Source of the DNA: a virus
Direction: 5' to 3' (one strand)
IMG/VR virus record: IMGVR_UViG_3300035698_011533
Span: 1-24,643 of that record
Length of the DNA: 24,643 bases
Below the pieces are notes generated by a model that was not told the DNA's origin, searched no databases, and saw only the letters and a program-made list of their open reading frames with translations. Of the stretch, positions 1 through 7,446 are shown piece after piece. Positions within the stretch are counted from its first letter, which is position 1. Each line of letters begins with the position of its first letter. The position numbers and the translations under genes were made by a program.

Positions 1-3000
1 AGAGTAGATGACAACATTACTGAGATTGGCGGCGAAGCCATAAATGGTGTTCGTAGTGCTGTATTTCAAATTGAAGAAACACTTGGGATTGATCCTCAAG
101 GAACTGCTGCAGATGTTTCAACGCGTATCTCTACGTCTTTAAATCAGGATGGAACTCTCAAATCGTCAGCACTATCTGGAGTTGGTTTGGTCACTCTTCC
201 CATTGATAACTCTCAAGTAGGCGCATCAGCAGGAATTGAAGAATCCAAATTAGATTTAGATTATTCGACGCTTTACTTGCGACAAGAGATAGTATCTTTA
301 GACGCTTTTGTTATGGCAGTAAATAATAGACTCATTGTTGATATAGATCACCTTACTCAACATGTCGCTAACCCAAGCACTTATGGAAGACATTTAACTA
401 GTGATGTTGACGGCTATACAGGTAAATATTCTTCCTACAATCTTCAAGGCATCGCAGATGACCTTGATACAAGATTGATAGATCACATTACTGATACTGT
501 AGATGCCCACGATGCTAGTGCGATTTCTTTTGATGACACTATAACAGATGTTTCTGCTACCGACGTACAAGTTGCATTAGAGCAGCTTGATGATTTGCAA
601 GCAAGTTTGATGGTTAAGCATAGAGATTCTATGCATGGTAACGGCATTTTAAAAGAACAGAAAACGTTTTTAAGTGGATATCAACATGGTGAAGAAATTG
701 TTCTAAGTGATAACACTATTGCCAACATCTCTTTGGGAGATAACTCTGTTACATTTAGTGGCAGTCCTTCAGAACTTTCAGAAGTGTCTAGAGGAGATAA
801 AGTTGAAATAACTGTTGGTGTTAACATTTTTTACAGGTATGTTGAAAATATAAACACCACATCTTATATTGTAAGTTTTTTTGGAGTTTCTCCGTATTCT
901 GGATCTGGAAGTGCTAAGATATATGAAGCATCAGAAGAAACTATCGCCCCATCTTCTTTAATCCTTGCCATTAAGAGACAGGAAGGTGGCTCACCAGATT
1001 CTGTAATTCAAGTTGTACATCCTGGCTCACCATATATTTTAAGCAGCGGTGTTGATTTGGGACAGGTCTCAGCAACAGTCAGAAACATTCAAGTGCGGTG
1101 GGCAGATGGTTATGCTGAAATAGATGCTTATGATGCATTAAATACTTTTACAAATGATGCTCCTCCCAGCTCTTGGACTTCAGACATATTAGCTATGGCT
1201 CTTAACGATGCTTTTAGACCAGATGGGGTTACTTCGTCTGTAGTTGGTCTTCCTCTTATTGCTTTTTCTTATAGAGGTGAGTTAGGAATCGCTTATGATG
1301 AGCCGGATGGATATCTTAATGCTGAAGTGCCAAATTCAGGATTAAGTGCTTGGACCGCATTAGGTTTTTCTGGAACAGAAGAATCTTATAGTCTTGGACC
1401 TAGAAAATTTTATATTGACGGATATGAATTTTCATCTATAAGAAAAGCTGTTGAAGCTTCCGGCTCTTTTGAGCCGGGGTCTCCTGAACTTATAGAAAAT
1501 ATTACAGAAGATCTCGATGCTCTTGGCCTTCCAACTAATGGTGTTGTTAGGATTTCAGGAAGTTCTGGAGATGGAACATATATTTATAATGCAAGAACAT
1601 CTTCTACGTTAACATTAGATGAATATCCTCTATTTTCTGTAGATCCTTCCGTTTCTATAAAAATTTATTCTGATTCATTTTCTGCCGATCCAACTATAAA
1701 AACTCTTTATGAACTTTTTGCAGATGGCTATGAAAATTCTACTGCAGAATTGCGTGGTGCTAAACGATTAGAATATGAAAATACAAGTGGTGCTTCAACA
1801 AACAATCCAGAGGATTGGTTTGATGTTGTCGACGTGTCTAGAAATTTTGTTGCTAGTGAAAAAAGAATTAAATATAACAACGTAACTGGAGCAGTATCAC
1901 TTGGAGATAGAATTGCTTTAACTACGACAAATGAAGGCGCCGCTGTTACTTTACCGACAAGTAATGAAGAAGGATTTATTTTTAGATTATATGATGGTAA
2001 TGGAGTTGATTATGTTGACTTAGTTATAGTTTCTGGAGCCTATGTTGGAATAGGGAATGATAACTATATCGATATAGATGTTTATAATAGAATTAGTGAA
2101 GAAAAATATGTCCAATTAGGGAAAGTATTGCATGATACAAACTCTTTTAAACATTTTGATGATAGAAGATTATTTGGAACTGTTGGTAGAAGAAATGTAA
2201 GGGATGATTATACAAGAGATCTTATAACATATCCTACTTCTATTTTAAGAGGGAATGGAGTTATTTATGGCTTAGCCGTTTCTGATTCCTCTGGAGATGT
2301 TGGGGTTGCTGGCGGCCAAGTTTTAGTAAATGGCATTTTATATTCTATAAACAAAACTACTATTACCCCTCCTTTAAATAATGTTCAAACAACATATAAT
2401 CTTTTCGTAGATGATAAAGGACAAGTTAAATTTTTAGAAAATGATGTTTTACAAACTTTTGCTACTGGCATATTCACAACTCCATCTATTGAGGAAATAA
2501 CTGCGAGTTCTGATAAAACGCTAATTGCCCAGATTGTTGTAAATGCAAGTAATGCTGTTTCAACCATATCAGATTATAGAAGATTTGTTGGGAATGTTGA
2601 CAATAAGCTTGATTTAATTGTCGAAGAAAATGATATTACGCATGGATCATTTGCTTCATTAGATGCTGCTGCAAATTATTTAAACATTACTCAAAACAAT
2701 CAACAACCAGTTTCAAGAGTTATTAGGGTCAGGGGAGAGATTTTTGTAAATTCAACGGTTTTTCTCCCACCAAATATTACATTGGAAGGAGATAGTTCTG
2801 ATATAAAAAGAGTTTCTAGCACTGATGGCTATGGAGCAACAATAACTTTAGGTACAAGCGGCACAGTTGTATTAGATTATAACTCTGTAGTTAGAAATTT
2901 GCATTTCTACAGTGAGAGCACAAAATCTGGAGGAATGCTTGGTGATGGTGGCACGTCTTATTCTTCTACTGATATTAGAATAGAAAATTGCTCTTTCGAA

Positions 3001-4494
3001 TTTAACACTTTGAGTAATAGTAATATTGGATATAGTGCAGGAGACGATTCTTTAAACCTCAGTATTAGTGGATGTAAATTTAAAAATGTTGGTATAGGCG
3101 TTTCTTTGTTAGCTGTTGCTCAAAGATGTAAGGTGGTTAATAATATTTTTGATGGTGTATCATTAAATGCAATATATGCTGCCGGATGTAATGATTGTAA
3201 TTTTGATAATAATACAATTATGACATCTGCGTCGTTGACTTCTTCAACTAGATTGATTTCCATATATGATTCACAAAGAGTATTAGTTAAAAATAACAAC
3301 ATTATCATTACTTCTACAACAGCAGCAGTAGGAAATGTAATTAATATAGAAAGAGTATCAACTAATTGTGAAGATATATTTATAGAAAACAATACAATAG
3401 TAAATACTGCTACGACCAATCAAGGCTGTTTAGTTGGAATTCTTTTCGCGGGACTTGGCTCCATAGCAAATCATTCTTCTCCTAAAATAATTAACAATGT
3501 TTTAGAGAATTTTGAGGGTGGCAGTTCTAAAGGAATTGCACTAACAGATTCTACTGGAGCGATGATTAAAAATAACACTCTCAAGGCATGTCAGTCTCCA
3601 ATAACAGTTGACGATAGCTCTTCGGCAGTTGTTGATAGTAATTATGTTGGAGGTTATGGAACTACATCACTCATATTAATAACAGGATCTTTAACTACTG
3701 CTATAATAGTTTCTAACAATATAGTTTCAAATGATGATTCTGCTAACGTTCACTTAATAGAAGTTGCTTCATCCGTAACATTGGGAAGAACAAATATAAT
3801 TGGGAATGAACTTTCTAATAATGTAATTCCTGCACTTAGTCTTATTTTTGTTGACTCTACATTAAGCGTTATTTCTAATAATAATATTTGGAGTTGGAGT
3901 GTTTTAGTACCTACCGAACCTCCGATAAGAGTTGATGGTGATTATAATCTTATCACAAATAATATTATTAAGGTAATAGCCCCTTCAATCATAACACATA
4001 TTGCTGATAATGGATCTGGAAATAATGATCTTAACAATAAGGGACAACTTTATTCTGTTTCCATTCCTACATCAGCATCATATGCTCAAAGAGATTCGAC
4101 TGGTATCAGTACATGGAGTGCTAATATTGGAAGTTATGTTGCTAGTAACTCTACTGTGGCAGCAGCACCTTCAGATTTGACCATGGCATATTTTTTCGGA
4201 AATGAACATGTTCCTGTGGGAGCAACAATTACAAGTATAAATATACAATATACACTTTTGACCGGAACAGTAGCGAATTTGCAAATAGGTTGGTTCCAAG
4301 ATGAGTTTAATGCAAGTAGCAATACCATATCTGCTTTGGCAAATGTATCATCTACAGGATCTAGTCAAATAGAAACACTTACAAGCTCTGAAGTAATGGG
4401 ACTAAATCACACACATAGAATAAACATAGCAGCAGTGGCTGGTGGAACCTTTACATTACAAATATTAGGAGTAAAAGTAAATTATACATTATAA
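1..4494 (+). CDS. Large tail fibre/adhesin-like structural protein with beta-helix (5'-truncated)
   Basis: The reading frame is open from base 1 to the TAA at 4492-4494, so the gene starts left of the window and at least 1497 residues are present. The TTG at 187 is not a credible start because the same frame continues upstream with sensible protein. Visible modules, in window residue numbers: a stretch ending in an ETLGIDPQG motif (about 17-50); a helical segment with SKLDLDYSTLYLRQEI (about 80-110); a DAHDASAISF...VQVALEQL segment (about 165-200), a pattern I associate with phage fibre proteins; an RGNGVIYGL...GGQVLVNGILY module (about 745-785); a pectate-lyase-like entry with FLPPNITLEGDS (about 920); many Asn-rich turns such as IENCSF, VVNNIFDG and VKNNNIII over about 960-1340, typical of a right-handed parallel beta-helix; and a beta-rich C-terminal domain. 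Inference: a baseplate-attached fibre or receptor-binding/depolymerase-like protein. No catalytic residues can be assigned by eye. Confidence 0.75.
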   Translation, partial: RVDDNITEIGGEAINGVRSAVFQIEETLGIDPQGTAADVSTRISTSLNQDGTLKSSALSGVGLVTLPIDNSQVGASAGIEESKLDLDYSTLYLRQEIVSLDAFVMAVNNRLIVDIDHLTQHVANPSTYGRHLTSDVDGYTGKYSSYNLQGIADDLDTRLIDHITDTVDAHDASAISFDDTITDVSATDVQVALEQLDDLQASLMVKHRDSMHGNGILKEQKTFLSGYQHGEEIVLSDNTIANISLGDNSVTFSGSPSELSEVSRGDKVEITVGVNIFYRYVENINTTSYIVSFFGVSPYSGSGSAKIYEASEETIAPSSLILAIKRQEGGSPDSVIQVVHPGSPYILSSGVDLGQVSATVRNIQVRWADGYAEIDAYDALNTFTNDAPPSSWTSDILAMALNDAFRPDGVTSSVVGLPLIAFSYRGELGIAYDEPDGYLNAEVPNSGLSAWTALGFSGTEESYSLGPRKFYIDGYEFSSIRKAVEASGSFEPGSPELIENITEDLDALGLPTNGVVRISGSSGDGTYIYNARTSSTLTLDEYPLFSVDPSVSIKIYSDSFSADPTIKTLYELFADGYENSTAELRGAKRLEYENTSGASTNNPEDWFDVVDVSRNFVASEKRIKYNNVTGAVSLGDRIALTTTNEGAAVTLPTSNEEGFIFRLYDGNGVDYVDLVIVSGAYVGIGNDNYIDIDVYNRISEEKYVQLGKVLHDTNSFKHFDDRRLFGTVGRRNVRDDYTRDLITYPTSILRGNGVIYGLAVSDSSGDVGVAGGQVLVNGILYSINKTTITPPLNNVQTTYNLFVDDKGQVKFLENDVLQTFATGIFTTPSIEEITASSDKTLIAQIVVNASNAVSTISDYRRFVGNVDNKLDLIVEENDITHGSFASLDAAANYLNITQNNQQPVSRVIRVRGEIFVNSTVFLPPNITLEGDSSDIKRVSSTDGYGATITLGTSGTVVLDYNSVVRNLHFYSESTKSGGMLGDGGTSYSSTDIRIENCSFEFNTLSNSNIGYSAGDDSLNLSISGCKFKNVGIGVSLLAVAQRCKVVNNIFDGVSLNAIYAAGCNDCNFDNNTIMTSASLTSSTRLISIYDSQRVLVKNNNIIITSTTAAVGNVINIERVSTNCEDIFIENNTIVNTATTNQGCLVGILFAGLGSIANHSSPKIINNVLENFEGGSSKGIALTDSTGAMIKNNTLKACQSPITVDDSSSAVVDSNYVGGYGTTSLILITGSLTTAIIVSNNIVSNDDSANVHLIEVASSVTLGRTNIIGNELSNNVIPALSLIFVDSTLSVISNNNIWSWSVLVPTEPPIRVDGDYNLITNNIIKVIAPSIITHIADNGSGNNDLNNKGQLYSVSIPTSASYAQRDSTGISTWSANIGSYVASNSTVAAAPSDLTMAYFFGNEHVPVGATITSINIQYTLLTGTVANLQIGWFQDEFNASSNTISALANVSSTGSSQIETLTSSEVMGLNHTHRINIAAVAGGTFTLQILGVKVNYTL

Positions 4495-4503
4495 GGAGAA
4501 AGA

Positions 4504-4947
4504 ATGGCTAAGTCAGGAATAGAATTGTTAGAAGAATTGAAAGATCAAATTTTCATATTAAATAAAAGATTCGCTATCATAGAACAAAACACCAAGGAGC
4601 TTTTAAATCGGTCGAATGGTTTTAGTCAATCTATAGCAAAGCAACCGGAAGCACCTAAAACTGCAACTATGGCAATACCAGAGGTGCAGCCGGCTAAGAC
4701 TTCTAAAGTTATGGGCAAGATTAAAAATGAAGATGGAAAGTTTTTAAGCGGCGTTAATGTGAAAGTATCAAATGAGAACGGGGAAATTGTAAAGCAAACT
4801 AAAACGAATCGCGCTGGCGAATGGCTTAGCTTTTTACCTCCGGGAAGTTACTCTGCCTCTTATTTTTTAAAAGACATGGTAGATACGAGTGTTAGATTTA
4901 TAGTTAGTAAAGAGCAAAAGCTTATAAGGGTTGCCCAGGCTAAATAG
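4504..4947 (+). CDS. Small coiled-coil plus carboxypeptidase-regulatory/Ig-like domain protein
   Basis: This 147-residue protein starts 9 nt after the fibre stop. Its AAGGAG site (4493-4498) overlaps that stop, with a 5-nt spacer, which suggests coupling to the fibre gene. Residues 1-36 look like an amphipathic coiled coil (LLEELKDQIFILNKRF). Residues 40-68 are a Pro/Ala/Lys-rich linker. Residues about 69-147 resemble a carboxypeptidase-regulatory-like beta-sandwich (GKIKNEDGKFLSGVNVKV, NRAGEWLSFLPPGSY). Such domains occur on phage structural proteins and may bind surfaces or sugars. The coiled coil suggests it forms oligomers and may decorate or attach to the neighbouring fibre. Function is inferred from fold and position only. 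Confidence 0.6.
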   Translation: MAKSGIELLEELKDQIFILNKRFAIIEQNTKELLNRSNGFSQSIAKQPEAPKTATMAIPEVQPAKTSKVMGKIKNEDGKFLSGVNVKVSNENGEIVKQTKTNRAGEWLSFLPPGSYSASYFLKDMVDTSVRFIVSKEQKLIRVAQAK

Positions 4948-4956
4948 GGAGAACGA

Positions 4957-6072
4957 ATGGCGCGAAGAATGATTGTTTGTAAAAACTGTGGTAAAGAAGC
5001 AGAAAATAAGGGACGCGGGATGTGTTCTAATTGTTATAACAAACAACGACCAAAAAAAATATGTTCTATGTGTGGACAGTTGGCTTTAATTGATATTCAA
5101 AATGAAACCGAATCTATATGTAAAAAATGTTATGCGAGAAACCGTCCCAAAGAAAAGTGTTATGGTTGTGAAGAAAATAAAGTAATAGTATATAGAAAAG
5201 ATGAACCTTTATGTAGAAACTGTTATAGAAAACTAAAAGGTGTTAAAAAGGAAATATGTTCTGCCTGTAACGAACTTAAAACAGTAAATAGCAGGACAAG
5301 TGATGGCGCCCCACTATGTTCTAACTGTTACACAAAAACAAAGCCAAAAGAAGAATGTTCTAAATGTTTAAAGTTAGAAATTATTGTTTTTCGCAGTAAT
5401 AATATTAAAGTTTGCTCTATTTGTTATGGTAAATATTATAGACCAAAAAAGATATGTTCTATATGTTCGCGCAATTCAATAGTTGCCAAATATAATAATT
5501 TGCAACCTATTTGCGGAACTTGCTATAAAAATCAAAATATGAAAAAATGTCACATTTGCAATATGATAAAACCAGTAAATAAAACAGTTGACAATAAACA
5601 CTTTTGTACCGCATGTTATATGAGAGATTATACTAGACCGAAAAAGATTTGTGGTTGTTGCGGCAAACTAGATATAATTGAAAAAATTTACAATGGAGTT
5701 CAATTATGTTCTAGTTGCCATAGGAATTTACCAGAAGTTAAGGTAAGGCACTTTAACTGTCGCCAAAAATATAGATTATTAAGAGATAACTCTGGAAAGA
5801 TTACACTACAAGATTGGCTTAAACTTATGAAAACTACTGATTGGAAGTGTTTTTACTGTGAAAAATCTATTAGTTTCAAAAAGAATCGCACATTAGATCA
5901 TATTATACCAATTTCCAAAAATGGTAAAACAGCAGTGGAAAATCTAGTTCCATGTTGCCGTTCATGTAATGCTAGTAAAGGAAACAGAAATATTGAATTT
6001 TGGCTTAAACAAAAGAACATTGTTTTATCTGATGAAAAGTTAAAAAAATTAGGAGTTTATGATGGCATCTGA
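4957..6072 (+). CDS. HNH homing endonuclease with eight tandem zinc ribbons
   Basis: The 371-residue product has eight Cys4 modules in a row, each with two CxxC pairs: C8/C11-C23/C26, C36/C39-C55/C58, C68/C71-C86/C89, C101/C104-C121/C124, C134/C137-C153/C156, C167/C170-C186/C189, C198/C201-C217/C220 and C232/C235-C251/C254. Most modules are joined by a basic linker of the RPKKIC type. The C-terminus is an intact HNH nuclease: C298/C301, catalytic-type D314-H315 in LDHIIPIS, N329, C334/C337 and SKGNR. By family knowledge this is a free-standing homing endonuclease that cuts DNA lacking the gene. The zinc ribbons probably bind DNA. The start has a gggag site at 4947-4951. The TGA stop lies inside the next gene, so the endonuclease gene supplies that gene's Shine-Dalgarno. 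It is probably mobile cargo, not a virion protein. Confidence 0.88.
   Translation: MARRMIVCKNCGKEAENKGRGMCSNCYNKQRPKKICSMCGQLALIDIQNETESICKKCYARNRPKEKCYGCEENKVIVYRKDEPLCRNCYRKLKGVKKEICSACNELKTVNSRTSDGAPLCSNCYTKTKPKEECSKCLKLEIIVFRSNNIKVCSICYGKYYRPKKICSICSRNSIVAKYNNLQPICGTCYKNQNMKKCHICNMIKPVNKTVDNKHFCTACYMRDYTRPKKICGCCGKLDIIEKIYNGVQLCSSCHRNLPEVKVRHFNCRQKYRLLRDNSGKITLQDWLKLMKTTDWKCFYCEKSISFKKNRTLDHIIPISKNGKTAVENLVPCCRSCNASKGNRNIEFWLKQKNIVLSDEKLKKLGVYDGI
6051..6055 (+). promoter_or_regulatory. Ribosome binding site deciding the start at 6062
   Basis: AGGAG lies inside the last codons of the HNH gene. It is 6 nt before ATG 6062 and 3 nt before ATG 6059, so the second ATG is favoured. Its position means the inserted endonuclease either kept or recreated the downstream gene's site. 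Confidence 0.7.
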
Positions 6073-6814
6073 TCATAGGGTGTATAGCAATCTTTTTCAA
6101 GAAGCTGATTTTGTCCGCCAAGTCGCTGTTTCTCAAGGTAAAAACTTACTTATAGATGCCCTTAGAGAGTTTTTTAAACTTGATGTATTCTATAAATACG
6201 CAACAGATGGTTTTGGGTTTCCTTTAACTCCGGACCTAACAGACCTTCCAACAGACATGGAGGAAGATCGTACGACACGAATATATATAGGTGATGTTTT
6301 TCGCTACGACAAACGCTGGTGGCCCGCTATTGTGGTAAAATATTCTTCAGGAAGATACAAACCCACAAGCATGAATCAAAATCAAACTACCAGATATAGA
6401 ATGGATTTAGTTATAGATGGCTATGGTGAAAAATCTTGGGTTCGTGTTCCTACACATCACGTAGTAGCTGGTTCTTGGGAACAGAGTTTTGAGGTTTTAA
6501 TAGCATCGGAAAGCGTTCCAGATAGAGAAGAACTGACTGACATCGTTTCATCATTTTTAATAGGAAAGGCTAGACAGGAACTTTATGAGGCGGGTCTTTT
6601 TGTAAAGAGTGTCTCTATGAGCGGAGAAAGAGAAGAAGATTGGGGCAATGATAAAGTATATATGCAAAGCGTAACATTAGAAACTTTTTCAGAGTGGAAA
6701 CGAGAAATCCCAATAGATAGTATTGTGGAATCTTTGAATTTTTGTTTTAAATACGGGCTTTTTGGTGGAGACACTTCTATAGACACACTTCTTGTAGATT
6801 CATCTGATCTTTAA
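6062..6814 (+). CDS. Putative tail completion/tail terminator (neck) protein
   Basis: This is a 250-residue protein. I prefer the ATG at 6062 over the in-frame ATG at 6059: AGGAG at 6051-6055 is 6 nt from the former and only 3 nt from the latter. The N-terminus is helical (QEADFVRQVAVSQGKNLLID). A beta-rich middle follows (RIYIGDVFRYDKRWWPAIVV, SWVRVPTHHVVAGSWEQ). The C-terminal half has helix-strand features (DREELTDIVSSFLIGKARQEL, then ETFSEWKREIPID). No membrane segment is seen. It lies directly before the sheath and tube genes, where myoviruses often carry tail-terminator or neck proteins. The helix-plus-strand pattern ending in an SEWKREIP element fits that role but does not prove it. 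It overlaps the upstream HNH gene by 11 nt and meets the minus-strand gene in a shared TTAA. It could instead be another connector or a baseplate wedge protein. Confidence 0.5.
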   Translation: MASDHRVYSNLFQEADFVRQVAVSQGKNLLIDALREFFKLDVFYKYATDGFGFPLTPDLTDLPTDMEEDRTTRIYIGDVFRYDKRWWPAIVVKYSSGRYKPTSMNQNQTTRYRMDLVIDGYGEKSWVRVPTHHVVAGSWEQSFEVLIASESVPDREELTDIVSSFLIGKARQELYEAGLFVKSVSMSGEREEDWGNDKVYMQSVTLETFSEWKREIPIDSIVESLNFCFKYGLFGGDTSIDTLLVDSSDL

Positions 6815-7308
6815 GATTCTGTTTCCCATTTCCTAATTGTACTACAGTTTTTACAGAGCAATAGATAGTCTTTGATTTTTTCATTAGCCTTTTCTAAAGA
6901 CATATTTCGTATTTTGTGTATTTGAAAAGTACCACTTTTTGAGTAAAATTCATACACTGGGATTGGATAAGATATTTTACAGTCTTCACAAACTCCACCT
7001 CTTTCTTGTATGATTCGTTCTATTTTTTCTTCATATTTTAAATCTTTAACTTCTTTTTGACATTCTATACAATAACTAAAAGTTTTGCCGTTATTCTTTC
7101 TGGTATAGAAATTATTTTTGTTTTTTATTTTCTGACATCTAATACAATAGGCTTCGTTTTCTTTTAAATCTATGATATAAGACCTTGTATTTTTGCTGCC
7201 CAATGGAGAACATTTTAAACAAAATTTCCTTCCAGACAAGTTGATGATTTTATTATTAATTTTAATGCTGGTGGGAAATTTTTTGTTGCAGTTTTTACAT
7301 ATAATCAT
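6811..7308 (-). CDS. Degenerate HNH-type zinc-knuckle protein, probably nuclease-dead
   Basis: This is the only minus-strand gene (165 residues). It has its own Shine-Dalgarno, AGAGGTG on the minus strand (7313-7319), 4 nt before ATG. The layout matches a phage/metagenomic HNH family with three paired Cys knuckles: C4/C7-C30/C33, C55/C58-C80/C83 and C107/C110-C152/C155. Family members usually carry an EFHH..DP..K segment between the last two pairs and a His just after the final CxNC. Here the segment reads YEFYSKSGTFQI and CxNC is followed by Ser, so the catalytic and metal-binding histidines appear lost. The gene is convergent with the terminator candidate, sharing TTAA at 6811-6814. It diverges from the sheath gene across a regulatory gap. 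It may be a decaying homing endonuclease or a DNA-binding derivative. Confidence 0.7.
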   Translation of the reverse strand: MIICKNCNKKFPTSIKINNKIINLSGRKFCLKCSPLGSKNTRSYIIDLKENEAYCIRCQKIKNKNNFYTRKNNGKTFSYCIECQKEVKDLKYEEKIERIIQERGGVCEDCKISYPIPVYEFYSKSGTFQIHKIRNMSLEKANEKIKDYLLLCKNCSTIRKWETES

Positions 7309-7335
7309 AATTCACCTCTCATAGATATGTATTAC

Positions 7336-7398
7336 TTATTGATAGAACTTTCTGTTCTATTAAAATGAAAAGACTAATAATTTCAAATCTATCAATAA
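7336..7398. repeat. 11-bp inverted repeat, with a nested hairpin inside
   Basis: TTATTGATAGA (7336-7346) is the exact reverse complement of TCTATCAATAA (7388-7398). A shorter hairpin (7342-7348 with 7354-7360, 5-nt loop) shares the left arm, so the two structures exclude each other in RNA. No T-run follows either structure, so a simple terminator on the plus strand is unlikely. Confidence 0.7.
7339..7366 (+). promoter_or_regulatory. Candidate sigma70-like promoter with dyad in the spacer
   Basis: TTGATA (7339-7344) and TAAAAT (7361-7366) are separated by 16 nt, and each hexamer is one base from consensus. The spacer is almost filled by a perfect dyad, ATAGAAC-TTTCT-GTTCTAT (7342-7360), a classic place for a repressor site. 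Chance matches are common in AT-rich DNA, so confidence is limited. Confidence 0.35.
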
Positions 7399-7432
7399 AA
7401 AACTATTTGTTTTGAAAGAATATTGATATTCT

Positions 7433-7437
7433 GGAGG
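7433..7437 (+). promoter_or_regulatory. Ribosome binding site of the sheath gene
   Basis: GGAGG sits 9 nt before ATG 7447. It excludes the upstream in-frame TTG at 7423, which would place this site inside the coding sequence. Confidence 0.8.
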
Positions 7438-7446
7438 ATTTTATTA

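Larger units (their letters stand above)
7309..7446. promoter_or_regulatory. Divergent intergenic control region ahead of the sheath gene
   Basis: This is one of only two sizeable non-coding gaps. It separates the minus-strand HNH-like gene from the sheath gene. It holds three copies of TATTGATA (7337-7344 forward, 7390-7397 inverted, 7421-7428 forward), an 11-bp inverted repeat, a nested hairpin, a sigma70-like promoter candidate and the sheath ribosome binding site. The right-hand TATTGATA sits in a short dyad, AGAATAT-TG-ATATTCT (7417-7432), directly against the ribosome binding site. Seen directly: the repeats. Inferred: transcriptional control of the sheath gene and possibly of the divergent gene. 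Confidence 0.55.

Noticed and set aside
187-189. TTG as the start of the fibre gene
   Set aside because: The frame is open back to base 1 with protein-like composition and a recognisable ETLGIDPQG motif, and no ribosome binding site fits TTG 187.
4236-4243. TATAAATA, T4-type late promoter match (another at 6191-6198)
   Set aside because: Both lie inside coding sequence of AT-rich DNA, with no downstream gene start nearby and no evidence that this phage uses T4-type late transcription.
1-4494. Diversity-generating retroelement target in the fibre
   Set aside because: No reverse transcriptase gene and no near-repeat template region with adenine-biased changes is visible in the window.
7423-7425. 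TTG as the sheath start
   Set aside because: It would place the GGAGG site inside the gene. ATG 7447 is correctly spaced from that site and gives a normal sheath N-terminus.
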